A stretch of 64,000 nucleotides of DNA from Spinacia oleracea (GCF_020520425.1 NC_079487.1:131834385-131898384), one strand, 5' to 3'; shown: positions 19,601 to 30,903, counted from the stretch's first letter. Notes: a model not told the origin generated them from the letters alone. Made by a program: numbers and translations.

Positions 19601-19796
19601 AACTGGATGGCTTATCGATATCGCCGCCGTTGTCGCGGGTTAGTAAGACTCCTGCGACGGTGGAGATGATGACGGCGAAGAGGATGATGGCGGAGATGGA
19701 AATGATTATGATTCTTTTCTTAACTTTTTTCTGGAATGCTGCTTCCTCTGTTTCGTCTACTTTGCCATACCCCTTGAAGGATTTTATGGTGTCCAT
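16671..19796 (-). CDS. Pectin methylesterase with PMEI pro-domain (type I), copy A
   Basis: De-esterifies cell-wall homogalacturonan (EC 3.1.1.11). Two exons, 18725-19796 and 16671-17350, joined in phase (TTT G / CT ATT), give 583 residues. Order: short cytosolic N-terminus, signal anchor around residues 29-52 (KKRIIIISISAIILFAV), PMEI-like inhibitor domain (VCSVTQYPDTCFSSL to about residue 220), an RRLL processing site at about residue 262, then the catalytic domain. Catalytic blocks are complete: GVYEENV, QAVAF, GYQDTLY, DFIFGNAAVVFQNC and YLGRPW, containing the Gln, two Asp and Arg used in catalysis. The 1374-bp intron holds a 329-bp Stowaway and a TIR element with internal repeats. The next gene on the same strand is a second member of the family. 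An ordinary, intact enzyme by sequence. Confidence 0.95.
17515..17718. mobile_element. TIR MITE of the 'taagaccgcc' family, diverged copy
   Basis: The ends 'ttatataagacggttttaca' and 'aaaacgggcttgcacaaatg' are imperfect inverted copies of the family terminus. The interior consists of ~21-bp degenerate units around 'aattagttaagcaatg'. It is related to 28911-29156 and 30904-31152 and lies in the intron of pectin methylesterase copy A. Confidence 0.6.
18209..18537. mobile_element. Stowaway-like MITE, 329 bp, TA target duplication
   Basis: It starts 'cttcctccgtcccgaaatac' and ends 'tattccgggacggagggag', with TA at 18207-18208 and 18538-18539. Near the right end the terminal motif occurs twice ('gtcaagtattaagggacggc' and 'gtcaagtattccgggacgga'), a layout shared with 27537-27863. 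It lies in the copy A intron. Confidence 0.9.
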
Positions 19797-20032
19797 CTTT
19801 TTTGGATTGGTTTTAGATTTTACAGATTTTAAAGATATTAGATTATTATCAAGAGAGTGTAGAATGTAGGAAACAATGGGAGGTTTTTGTTTTTGCTTTT
19901 TTTGGGCGGGGAGGAGACAGAGTTAACAGCTACCCCTACCGCCCTACGCGCATGTTAGCCAAGTTGACATAATTGGAAAGTTGGGTATGGGCAGTGGAAT
20001 GCATATTCGCGGAATCAAAGGAAAAGAGACTA

Positions 20033-20290
20033 CTCCTCCGTCCCTTAATACTCGATCTGTTTTAACCGGACACGCATGTCAATGCACAATTTTGACCACC
20101 AATTTCTTTAACTAAATATTATAAAAACTTATAAAAATATTAATATTTTGAAAATATATGTTAAGATGAAGCCAACAATATATTATATCTAACATTTATT
20201 TTCATATAATAGAAATAAAATAGGGTCAAAGTGAATTATATGGATAGTGCAAAAAGTCAAAACAGGTCGAGTATTAAGGGACAGAGGGAG
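20033..20290. mobile_element. Stowaway-like MITE, 258 bp, in promoter of pectin methylesterase copy A
   Basis: The inverted ends 'ctcctccgtcccttaatact' and 'agtattaagggacagaggga' are flanked by TA (20031-20032 and 20291-20292). Its interior matches the element in the Pumilio intron at 38234-38493 ('gtcaatgcac' / 'gacacgca' region and the ~260-bp size), so both are one subfamily. Confidence 0.9.
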
Positions 20291-20388
20291 TATGAGTGGA
20301 TGTGTTATAAGTTTGTACGAAATTAACGGATCGATTTGATAGTCGGTAATAGATATTATTAATGAGAATGACAATAAGTTGAATGATA

Positions 20389-20561
20389 CTCCCATTGTCC
20401 CTAATTGTTTACCTTGTAGGTAAAATGTGCTTTATTAAGATTTTGGCCAAAATGTGATAAGGAAGAGAGGGTATCTTTGTTACTGAAGTATATAAGAAAA
20501 TGAACTACTTTAAGTAACGCACTAAAATAAATATGGGGCAAACAAATAGGGACAAAGTGAG
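20389..20561. mobile_element. Short Stowaway-like MITE, 173 bp
   Basis: The inverted ends 'ctcccattgtccctaattgt' and 'aaatagggacaaagtgag' are flanked by TA on both sides. The ends differ from the 'aatactcg' subfamily and resemble those of the outer element at 59505-59980 ('ccctaattgttt'). Confidence 0.8.
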
Positions 20562-20715
20562 TAGGTAGGTGTCAAAAATTGGCTTATTAGCATGATTAGG
20601 ACACATATTTCATGAAGATTTAGCCTTCGTTTGTTTCTAAATGAATATGATTTTCTAAGGGAAAATAGTTTTCCTTTATTTGTTTCCTTGTGGGAAAAAT
20701 TACAAGGGAAAAAAA

Positions 20716-21226
20716 TGTTAGCTAAATAAGTAATTTGAACGACTTAACTGGATATTGCGTAATACGAACTGAACCGATTGTCGTGCCGTGGCCGGACCAC
20801 TATTCTAAAAGACAATTCCGCGCTACCTCCGATGCAGTAGAACACTTGCGGTTGCCCTCCAGGGTTTACACGACACCGAGAATTATGTGCACTCACAATC
20901 CCCGATTGGAGACCAGAATATTTGCCCAGAAAGAGAGGAATTTGAGAGAGAGATTGATTGTAAGTTTCTGTATATTTTGTGGAAATAAACGATGAATTTA
21001 TAGTGAGGCTTTTGGGAAACTGTAACAGCAAAAAACGGCTAGTGGAGAAGTTACGGGAGTAATGGGGAACTGCAACAGTCATAAAACGGCTAGTGGGGAG
21101 TAATGACGTGATTAATGGAGCAGTTTCCAAAGTTAGTGGGTTGATTAAGTCAGAACCGCCCTTGACCAAAAAGAATAACCCGGCCCACAAAACCCACCCC
21201 ACGCCCGCGAACCGCATTTTCCTGTC
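20716..21226. other. Possible solo LTR of an LTR retrotransposon (uncertain)
   Basis: A ~510-base block, GC-richer than its surroundings, begins TG and ends CA and contains two similar stretches around 'aaacggctagtgg'. No internal region or matching long repeat is in the window, and the flanking 5-mers are not a convincing duplication. The call rests on shape only. Confidence 0.2.
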
Positions 21227-21460
21227 AAAACAAAATGAGCCTTAGTTGGTGCGGCGATGCCATAGCTAGCGCCTAGTTCATTATACTACGTATATATTTA
21301 TTCCTTTCTGGAGGCTTGTCCCTCATTTAATTTGCAACAAAATAAAAATTAGCCTGTAGTAGAGTTGGCTAGTTTTTCTTGATGACAAACAAAACAATAT
21401 TGCATATTACATGATCACTTAAATCGCAATAAGAAACAAATTAAACATGCTCAATTATTA

Positions 21461-24400
21461 TTAGAGGCCAAGAGAGAAAGGAAAAGCAGTAGCAGGTAAC
21501 CAATTTCCTCCAGCAATGAAATTCCCAGGAGTATACTGTTGAGCTTCAACGGTGTCTGTAATTACTTTAACACCCCTCCACTGTACACGCTTCGAAGTGT
21601 CAGCACCTGGACCAGTGTTCTTATACTCTCCATAGTGAAGAGTTTTAAGTGCAAAGTCACCCTCCCACTCATGCCAACCTGCTGGATGAACCACATCACT
21701 TATAGTCGATTGCATTATTATTGTCCTTGAGTAATCTTGCCATGGTCTACCAAGATACGTCGGAAACGTATTTTTCGAGGCTTGTAGATCCGAAGTGGCT
21801 CCGATTCTACATTTCTGGATCACGATTCCGGTGTTCTGATTCGGGTCTGTTCTTGATTGGGCCGTCACCATGTTCTTTTGGCCCGGGTTAGGTTTACGGG
21901 CATGGATGTCACAGTCTTGGAACACGACTGCCGCGTTACCGAATATGAAGTCTACGGTACCCGTAATTAGACATTTGACGTAGAATTGCCGGCTTTTGTG
22001 GACGTATAATGTGTCTTGGTAAGCTAGGATGTCGCATTGGTAGAAGGCTGCGAGGTCTCCTCCTACACGAAGTGCTACTGCTTGGTGCTTTGCTGGACCC
22101 GCCGTGTTTTGGATGGTTAAGTCTCGGGCTAAGAAACCGTCGGCGGTAACCGCTGCACATACAATGCTAAATCAATATGGGATCGTAACCAACATTTAAA
22201 AACAATGAGACAATTAATTTCGGATACAATAGGTCCTACGTATACTCAGTTTTGAATATTTTTATATTGTGAAGTATTTTTAAGTGGATAAGCTTTTTGA
22301 AAGGTTACATAGTTATCTTTCTACAGTATGATTTTGAAGGTATACGTTTTGTTTTAATGCATTATTACTCTATATATCAATTAAGTTTACCTTCGTCTTA
22401 CAATATTTTAACAAAAGGTTTTTCACGTACAACGGCACAAGATAATGTTTTACCCACTTTTTTTTATAACTTTTACCTAGTTTTTTGTACGCAATAACTT
22501 TTAATACGTAGTATATTTTGATTAAATTTATATTATAAAAAAAGGTTGATAGATAAATATTTTATAGGGTTAAATTATTAATTTTATATATTATTAGTGA
22601 TTTAAAGAAATATTTTTTATTAAAATGGAAAACTATCACTGGGAAAAAATAGTAAGAGCAAGATTAGCGCTAGTATAGGCTAAGACTTCCATATCATATT
22701 TTTATTATTTTTTATTCATTTTTAATTTTTCAGATTATTCTCGAGACCCTTTCAGACTTACTTAATTTTTCCACTTCACCCCTCGTACTCATTCAAGACT
22801 CCTCAAACTTATGAAAATAATAAAATAAAATAAAATAATAAAAATAAAATAATTAAGATTGAATCTAACTTTTAAACGTCTTAAGTAGAGTCTTGGAATT
22901 CCAAGGCTCTTGTTCAGACTTTTGTCATACTCTTCCACTTAAATGGGAGGTCTTAGGCTAATACTCAATAAGTCTATTGCTCAGACTAGCGCTAATCATG
23001 CTCTAAGAAATAGATAAATTTTACATATATATAAGGGTAACTTTTAAGCGCGCATTTTAAATTAAATTTTAATCCGGTATACAATGTTTATTGTACCACC
23101 ATTTGTAAATATGAATTTCTAATATTTTAAATATTGTACACCAAGTGTTTTCCGATGAAGAAAATATTCATAATTATTAAATCGGCATCTCACTATACTA
23201 TTCTAGAGAGACAAAATTGATTGTTTGGACAACAACGCTTGGAAAAAGCAGCCAAGCTAAAAGAATTTTCCTCGATGTTGTTTGCTTCTGGTATTAATTG
23301 ACGCAACTTGATTAATGAGCATCTACTATCTTAACGACTTCCCGTATTAATAAGGTTTTAATCTAGTGGTTAAGACTAAAGGATTGAGTATGATAAGTGG
23401 CAGATTTTAATCTTTTTCTCCTGAAGAGCTCACACCAAAAAAAATTTGAAAAATCAACTTAACATTAGCTAATCAAAAGGACTGCTTAATTAAGACATGA
23501 AAATCAATTAAGATCTCTTTTTAAAGGAGTATTACTTTTGAAACTTTCTTTTAAAAAGGTGCTAATCAACTTTACTAAACACACTTAATTATCATTCCTT
23601 CAACACTAACCTCACTCACTCACTCTATAGCCTATACATTTCTCATTTTATCAATGAGAGGGAAAGGAGTAGAGAATTTTCTAAGGCTAATAAATTTATT
23701 GCTTCCAAGACTTTCAACTAAAACCAAATTATTGAGGAGGGAATAGGTGCGAATGAGTTATAAAGACAATATAAATCTATACCTAGTCTATGCCTAGGAA
23801 CACCATAGATTATTAGAAGCCATGTGACATCTCATTATTAGAAGCCATGTGGCATCTTTCCTTTCATTCATCATTTTATTTTGTTTTTTTTTTCAATTTT
23901 TCTTTATTGTTTCTATGATTTACAACTTCTAATGCCTCTTCCACTCCATTTTCCTTATTCAGCTTCAAGTTATTAATAGTCTAATATACTCATTAGTCTC
24001 TTCCACTCCACCCCTTTAACATCCAATATTTATTCAGCATATAATTTTTACATTTTTCCAACCTTCAAATTACATCTCTATTTAATTCATATATTACCAA
24101 AAATCACAAGTATTCACTAATTAAAACTTCAAAAGACATCTGAACAACCACTAAACAACTGCCCGTTCTATAAACGGGCTAAAAAGCCAGTTATAAATAA
24201 AAAAAGGTAGACGAAAAAATTAACATGTGACTTATCATAAACAGGCATTTGATTTTTACTACTATGCCAAAACTTCATTAACAACATTAAATTATTTTCT
24301 ACCTATAAATTATTAAGGATAAAGGATAAAGAGGGGGAAAAAGAAAGAGAAAAAGAAAGATGCGGAAATAATTTTGAACAATCACATGGATGTGTCATAT

Positions 24401-26396
24401 TCGTATGAAAAAGCCAATTCAAATTATCTTTATCATGGAAGATTAGCAATAAAAGTCCGCCAACGATAAATTGATAATGACTCTTAGGCTCTATTTAACA
24501 CGGATGAATCTAATGTTACTTATATGTAAGTTGTTTGACATTGAAAAAAGATGAGAGAAAATATCATCCTATAAATTTGAGAAGTTACTTTCACTATTGT
24601 TAATTGGGCAATTGATATATATTAGTGAATGGGGCAATTGATAGATATTAGTGTGAATTCTTTGGTGACTAATATGCTTATAAGTGGATATTGAAATTTT
24701 AAGATACCAATTAAATAATTAAATTGTTTGGTTAAGTGGGATTGAGGCTGAACTTGGTAGGGAGGACCCCGTGTTCGATCCCTCGCAATAACAATTGACA
24801 GGGGACTAGAACATATCCACTCAAAACTCGTCCCGAATCCGAATTAGCTCTAAGGATGAAACGAGTGGTACACCCAAAAAAAAAGGTTAAGGGGATACCC
24901 CACGTACCTTAATTAAACTCATATTTAACTAACCTTAACCCTTTTGATCAACACTAATTATCAAATATTATGTACAAAATCATTCTGATCAAGTAAAATT
25001 CTAATCAGTTAACTTATCGGATTCAACTCCTTTTCATTCATTGATATATACCAAACAAAACCCTAAAAACCTAGTGATGTATTCTTTTATCTCTTTTTAA
25101 GAAAGGAAAAGCAAATGAAAATAGGATAGTGATACATACATCTACCAAACTACTTAACTACCAATAAAATTATTAATGTGGGGTGATCTATACTATTCCT
25201 ATTAATAATAATAAATATATAACATGGGGTGTATATATTAATTATGATTATTGAATTGAATAACTAAAATTAGGCTAGGTAAAGCTATGTGTTAATTAAT
25301 GCATGTGCTTACCAACAGTTGCAGAATTGTATGTGGTGCTACCATCAATCACATTCTTCTTCCCAGTGATAATCGTCTTGGACCTCCCATCTCCAATAAA
25401 CATAAGATTCGTCTTCTTATTATGAATATCTACATTTTCGTTGTACACTCCTGCTTTAATCCTAATCACATACCTCTTCTTACTCTTTACCGGTGCCGCC
25501 GCCACCGCCGCCGCTATCGTCCGGTGGTTCCCGGTCCCGTCAGCCGCCACAACAGTATCCGCCTTTACGGGACCCCCTTGAAGCATCCTTCTATCTACAC
25601 TTGACATCCACCTTGGCCACCCGAACTCGTCGTGATCATGATCATGATCATTATTATTAGTAGAATAAAGTTGCCTCTTCTTAGTGGCTGCTTCGGCAGC
25701 CATATCAACGTCAGTCATGTTTGTTATCATGGCTAAGGCGTTACTACACATTTTTTCCACGTGGACCTGCCCGCTTTGGAGCGTGTCTCGCACGTGCCTA
25801 TCGGCGTCCCCGTGGGAGAATCCGTCTAGGCATGTCTCTTGATCGGTTATGGCGGATGATATGAGCGTCTTCATATCATCCGCATAACCCTTTAAGGACT
25901 TACTGCGTGTTGTATTATTATTATTATTATTATTATTGTTGTCAGTATGTTGGTAGCTCAGGAGGTCCTGTAAGGTTCTCCTGAGCTCATCCAGAGTCTC
26001 ATCAATAGACTCGAGACAGTCGTGGAGAGCAATTTTTTCGCGGACTGTAAGATTCTTACGAGTCTTGATGAGCTTTTTTACCGTGAAGTAGTTATGTTCC
26101 ACGGCCAGTGTGGTGAGGTTTAAGGAGGCGGCAATGACATCTTTTAGGGTGGAGATTTTGGTGGTGGAGGTGGTGGAAGGAGCGGTGGCAATAGCCGAGT
26201 AGCAAAGGTCAGGGTATAGAGTGCTACTGCATGAGGTTTTAACAACGGCATGTGTTTCCGGGGAAAGTCTATGATCTCTTTGCCGATGAGATGAGCTTAC
26301 TCCGACGCTAATGCCGATGGTGGTGGCTATGAGTAGGAGGGAAGAAAGAAGGGCTAACAAGAGTAATTTCTTGTGTTTTTTAGATAATTGCTTCAT
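21461..26396 (-). CDS. Pectin methylesterase with PMEI pro-domain (type I), copy B
   Basis: Two exons, 25313-26396 and 21461-22152, joined in phase, give 591 residues. Order: N-terminal signal anchor (LLLLALLSSLLLIATTIG, about residues 10-28), PMEI domain (VVKTSCSSTLYPDLCYSAI onward), an RRML processing site in DRRMLQGG, then the catalytic domain with GVYNENV, QAVAL, AYQDTLY, DFIFGNAAVVFQDC and YLGRPW. An in-frame ATG at 26526-26528 would add 44 residues. I rejected it because a TATA-like 'tatatatt' lies at 26537-26544, which would put transcription start downstream of that ATG, and because the shorter form gives a normal signal anchor. Oddities are an (AAT)n-encoded asparagine run in the PMEI domain, an HDHDHD run just before the catalytic domain, and a 3160-bp intron filled with MITEs and SINE pieces. 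Confidence 0.94.
22656..23003. mobile_element. Tourist-like (PIF/Harbinger) MITE, 348 bp, TAA target duplication
   Basis: It starts 'gagcaagattagcgctagt' and ends 'actagcgctaatcatgctc', a close inverted pair, flanked by TAA at 22653-22655 and 23004-23006. The 3-bp TAA duplication and the size fit Tourist MITEs. It is inserted inside another AT-rich element, whose halves lie on either side, and both are in the intron of pectin methylesterase copy B. Confidence 0.85.
23353..23446 (+). mobile_element. Short SINE-like element (second family)
   Basis: An A-box-like 'atctagtggttaagact' is followed by a degraded B-box and an A tail at 23436-23444. It resembles 55776-55896 and the head at 56947-56985. 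No clean target duplication was found, and it is probably old. Confidence 0.5.
24722..24884 (+). mobile_element. SINE, third copy of the 175-bp family
   Basis: From 'gaggctgaacttggtaggga' onward it matches the copies at 5292 and 6199, including the exact B-box 'gttcgatcc' and the A-rich tail. The A-box region differs from the other two copies. A short repeat 'ggttaag' occurs at 24730 and 24885, but the target duplication is not certain. It lies in the copy B intron. Confidence 0.8.
25912..25937. repeat. (TTA)n microsatellite inside a coding exon
   Basis: The trinucleotide run encodes a stretch of about nine asparagines on the minus strand within the PMEI domain of pectin methylesterase copy B. 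Because it is a trinucleotide, length changes keep the frame. Confidence 0.9.
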
Positions 26397-27149
26397 GATT
26401 ATGGCCTTTCTAGCTTTCAATAATGAGTAGAAATGATTTTGTACTAATGTACTATGAATGTATATTTGAGAGAAAAATAAAGGATAACAAGTTAGTGGTT
26501 GTTTTGATGAGGAGGTAGCAATGGCCAATAGCGGGGTATATATTGGATTATTGGAATATTAATTGTGAGTTGAAAGTTCTTTTCAAAAAGCATATTGACA
26601 TAAGATGCTTGGTGATTTTGGCGTAAATAGTGAAGTTTAAAGGAGATAAGTCATAGGTTATGTGTATATTTTACGTCATAATTAATGATAATATAAAAAA
26701 TAATCAAAATAGGTTAAAAGTTATCAAAAATATATTGGGAAAAAGCTAACTGAGTGCGCGCAAGACCTTTTGATCTCAAATTTTCCAATTACTAGGGTAG
26801 TAACATACTTAAGAATAACAATAGGCTACAAATTTGAAACCCCCCTCCCTCATTTGTGTTTTATTTTCCTAAAAAAAAAAAAAAAACATCTAACATCCTC
26901 CTTTCTTTCATTGTTTAGTTCGTTGGGATCATACATTCATACTTTGACATACAAATTAATCCCATGAATGTAGTTGGTTGCCATTAATTAGGATGATCTA
27001 AATTAAAATAATTAACAACATGATTGAGATATTAATCTAATAATCTAGTGTTTAACACGGAGAGTCTATGTAGTGTAGGACGATAAGTCACCCATTCTAA
27101 CATTCTTTTTTCCACTTGTAATTTATAATGACTTATAGCTCGTTTCGCA

Positions 27150-27460
27150 CCTAAAAAAAAAATCAACGTCTATTCAGGTAATTGTAAAGAGAGAGCATTT
27201 TGCTTTACAAAAAATTTTGCACGAATAAGTTATACTTTAGTAATATTGAAATAATTTTTATCTAATTTTTTGTAACTTTTAACAGGTTTTTGTTGAACTT
27301 TTATATTATGAAAAATAAATGATAGGTAAATTTTAAAGGATTAAATATTACTTTTATATATCATTAGCAATTTTGAAGGAATACTTTTATTAAAAGAAAA
27401 AATTACATGATTAAAAAATAGATATTATATCAGGATCATTTTTAAGTATTATGATGAAGT
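27150..27460. mobile_element. AT-rich MITE, relative of 57040-57360
   Basis: It shares an ordered series of motifs with 57040-57360 and with the split element around 22480-23130: 'ttttgtaactttta', 'acttttatattat', 'gataggtaaa' / 'gatagataaa', and 'attagcaattttg' / 'attagtgattttg'. In the better copy the ends carry 'gtacaataaatttattgtac'. It is assigned by similarity between copies within this window; the superfamily is unknown. Confidence 0.5.
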
Positions 27461-27536
27461 TTTCCATTAGTTTAACCGCGGTTAACCATTCCTTAACAAT
27501 AATAATAAATAAATAAATAAAACAAATCAAGAAATA

Positions 27537-27863
27537 CTCCCTCCGTCCCTTAATACTCGCACCGGTTTGACCGGTGCGGAGTTTAAGACATTTGAATTGA
27601 CTTATTAATTTAATGGGTGTTAGTTGATAGTGGGGTATTTTTTTTAATATAGTTAGTGGGAAATGTGTAAGAGGTGGAGAATGGTGAGTTGGGGTGTGAA
27701 TTTTTAAATGATTTTTTGTAGGGAATAGGGGTGTAGGTGGGGTTAGTAAATAAGTGTGAGAAATAATATAATATTGGTATAAATTTTCATTTATAGAAGC
27801 GGTGCAAGTATTAAGGGACGGCCCGAAAAGGAAAGTGGTGCGAGTATTAAGGGACGGAGGGAG
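27537..27863. mobile_element. Stowaway-like MITE, 327 bp, TA target duplication
   Basis: The ends 'ctccctccgtcccttaatac' and 'attaagggacggagggag' are flanked by TA at 27535-27536 and 27864-27865. It has the same internal layout as 18209-18537, including the doubled right terminus around 'ggacggcccg'. Confidence 0.92.
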
Positions 27864-28910
27864 TAATTAAAAGAGATGTGTAGGCATTGAGATGCATATT
27901 TTTGCAGTAATTTTGTACGTAGTAATTTTTTATGACATGGAAGATCTAGGGAAAGTCATTCGTTAAACACTCCGAAATTTGACCCTTTTGAGAGTTTTGT
28001 CATGTATTTGAAAAAGAACATTCAATTCTCCATTGCGAGATACCTTGTTGATTGTTCATTCTAGACACTTGTAGTTTTTGTATAACACAATTAGTTGACA
28101 TCTTTACAAAACTATGTCTAAAAAAATTAAATTGGCAAAGAAAATCACTTCGACAACATACTTGTATTTTAAGAGAAATTAATTCATTAGTCATCACCAT
28201 TTTCTGAACATAATTTTTGATACTATGATACTATGTGTACTAACATGGGAAACATGAAAAGAATTTTTTTTTTTTTTTTTTTAACTTAGATAACCGTGGT
28301 TAAATATTTAATGGAATAAGTCATGGTAACAAAGAAGTCAATACCTTAAATGTACCATTGGCAATATAATTAAAATTAAGTGTATTATTGACAGAAGACA
28401 ATAGTACAAGTGTACTAATGAGAATTTCCCTATTATTATAAATTGCCTTTAAACAAGAGTTTTTGCTTGCTTTATCTACTCTTTCACTGATTACTGAAAG
28501 TATAAGAATCGAAAGTCGGGAACCGACGAAGCTATTGAAATAAAAATACTTATCACGTTTAAAAGCATATAACTATTGATAGCTACTGAGATGCTTTCAT
28601 TATTGGTGGAAAAATCAAAGGATCTCCTTTTCTTTTCCTTTACTTTCTTTACAACTTTTTTTGTTTTTGTTTTTAAGAATTAAATTTCCTCACAACTTGA
28701 TATAACGTGGAGCCCCTTTGATGAAACGTTAACGAGATTTCCTCTCAATCCAATCACAATATTTTACTCAAGACGGATATATAGATGGTTGGTCTTGCCA
28801 ATTGACGATTTAAGAGAATACTTTATCTTGCAATATCTGAAGTAAGGATCCTCTCCATTTTCTTAAATCAGCACTTGTAAATACAATGAAAGGAAAAGTA
28901 ATTACAAACT

Positions 28911-29156
28911 TTTCTATAAGGCGGTCTTACATAAAAGACCAACTTGGTATCATATAAGTTAAACAATGAAACCAATTAGTTAAGCACTTGAACTAATTAG
29001 TTGCGCACTGAAACCAATTAGTTAAGCAAAAGAATTAATTAGTTAAGCAATTGAATCAATTAATTAAGTAATGTAACCAATTAGTTAAGAAATTGAACCA
29101 ATTAGTTAAGTAACCAAAGTGGTCTTTCCGGTAAGGCGGTCTTACACAAAAGTTGC
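28911..29156. mobile_element. TIR MITE of the 'taagaccgcc' family with internal repeats
   Basis: The ends 'aacttttctataaggcggtc' and 'gcggtcttacacaaaagtt' are inverted copies. The interior is about eight imperfect ~21-bp units of the form 'aaccaattagttaagcaatg'. Its superfamily is not clear from the ends. Sister copies are at 30904 and 17515. Confidence 0.75.
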
Positions 29157-29307
29157 CGAAAAGTAATGGGCCGGGGTTTGGAATGTTCTTTTTAACTTGC
29201 ATAGTTATCATGATATTAAGATAGAAAATAGATTAAAAAAAGAAACATAGATTACCTTAACATTAACGCCAATGTTTGAGTACCTATTTTCATTGTAACT
29301 TATATTA

Positions 29308-29730
29308 CCTCCTTCTCTAAATAATCGTATCACTTTGACTTTTGTCACTATTCATTTATCAAGTTAATATTTTTTCTATCATTTATACAAGCTACTAAGG
29401 TCCTGTTTTTTTTTTGCTTAATTTCAGTTTCAGGATTTATTTCGCAGTTCAACTCAGTTACGGTTAAGATCAGTTCAGGAGCATTCAGTTCAGTTCAGGA
29501 GTATTCAGTTCAGTTCAGTTCAGTTCAGTTCAAGAGCATTCAGTTCAGTTCAATTCAGTTCAGGAGCATTCAGTTCAGGAGCATTCAGTTCAGTTCAGTT
29601 CAGTTCAGGAGCATTCAGTTCAGTTCAGTTCAGTTAAGCTCTAAAGAACATGGCCTAATTAGGGCCAAAGTTTAAAATTTGTGACCATATGAATGATAAA
29701 CATGAGAAACATTATGGAACGGAGGAAGTA
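29308..29730. mobile_element. Stowaway-like MITE split by a CAGTT-rich insertion
   Basis: The left end 'ctccttctctaaataatcgt' and the right end 'aacggaggaag' fit a degraded Stowaway. Within it lies a second segment with 'aggtcctgttttt' and 'aagaacatggcct' as inverted ends and a pentamer minisatellite core. This looks like an insertion into an insertion. Confidence 0.55.
29460..29636. repeat. CAGTT pentamer minisatellite
   Basis: About 30 CAGTT/TTCAG pentamers are broken by a recurring 'caggagcatt' variant, giving a two-level repeat pattern. It forms most of the inner insertion at 29398-29655. Confidence 0.92.
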
Positions 29731-29985
29731 TACACAATTGTTAACATAAATAATTACTTGATTTTATAGTTATTTTACTTTTGTTTTATATATTAAAAGA
29801 GAGGCATATCCGATAGCGACAATTTTCAGTTGATTTGATGCACCTCTCTTTTAGTACATGAACTACTAATCTACTATTTAGTAGTACTATAGTACTTGTG
29901 CGATGCACGACTTATAATCTCAATATTAATTTTGAATGAAAACTAAAACTATAGTTATTGACAATTATCATCAATATATCTTATA

Positions 29986-30270
29986 CTCCCTCCGTCCCAG
30001 ATTAGTTGTTACACTTACCTTTGCACAAAGTTTTAGGTGGTAAGTGGTTGTTTCATTATCAATTGTTATTTTATTAAAAAAAGTAGATGTGATAGGAGAT
30101 AGTGGGGTATTTTTTTAATTGAATGAGAGAGAGTGTGGGGACAAAAAAAGTTTAGTGGGAAGAGAGAGACAATATAATAATTGTGGGATCATTCCTAATT
30201 TAGAAGTGTAACAACTAATCTGGGACGGACGAAAAAGGAAAATGTAACAACTAATCTGGGATAGAGGGAG
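29986..30270. mobile_element. Stowaway-like MITE, 285 bp, 'gttgttacact' subfamily
   Basis: The ends 'ctccctccgtcccagattag' and 'ctaatctgggatagagggag' are flanked by TA. The terminal block of 38 bases (30243-30280) occurs again, identical, at 30400-30437, so part of the end has been duplicated. Confidence 0.88.
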
Positions 30271-30903
30271 TAGATGTTTTTCTAACTAAAATTAATGATA
30301 GATAGATATGTTATGGCTCGTTCAGTGTCTTATTTTATTTTTCAATAAAAAGTAAACCCACTAAGGGTATGTAAACCCCTTTTTGCATCTAAAGGGGTAT
30401 GTAACAACTAATCTGGGATAGAGGGAGTAGATGTTTTACGATCTAAAATTTTCAATTAGCTATTAAATGAATTTCAAATTCATTTAATTCGGCGATCCAT
30501 TTTATCCATTGTTGCGACCTTGTAGGTTCATTCAAGAGTTGTTGAGCCTAATAAGGATTAGTTCTCATTGATCGGAAGCATTGCTCCAGCTAATTCTGAT
30601 CACTTAATCTTACTCGGAGAATTAACCCGAACCTTAGTATTAGACTAATGCACCTTGGTTAAAGGACAAATTCCCTTCAATATGTATGTTGAGAGGCCTT
30701 CTATTTTATATGTAGACGTGCAAAATGATGATATTTTTACCACATTTGGGGATGTATCAATCATACATACGGGATTGGTTGGATGAGTTAAGTTGATGAT
30801 GTTTGTCATGTCTTGAATGTTTAAATGTTGATGGAATTTGCTAATCACCTTGAACTGTCGAACTTTGAAACTATAGAAGTTGGAACTTGAATTTTGCAGA
30901 ACA

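Larger units (their letters stand above)
19797..21460. other. Spacer between the two pectin methylesterase genes; copy A promoter
   Basis: Copy A's promoter must lie just above 19796. Two Stowaway-like MITEs (20033-20290 and 20389-20561) sit about 240-770 bases upstream of its ATG. A relatively GC-rich 500-base block follows at about 20716-21226. No gene was supported. Confidence 0.6.

Noticed and set aside
26397-26528. N-terminal extension of pectin methylesterase copy B from an upstream ATG
   Set aside because: The ATG at 26528 lies within about 10 bases of the TATA-like box at 26537, and it would bury the signal anchor 50 residues in.
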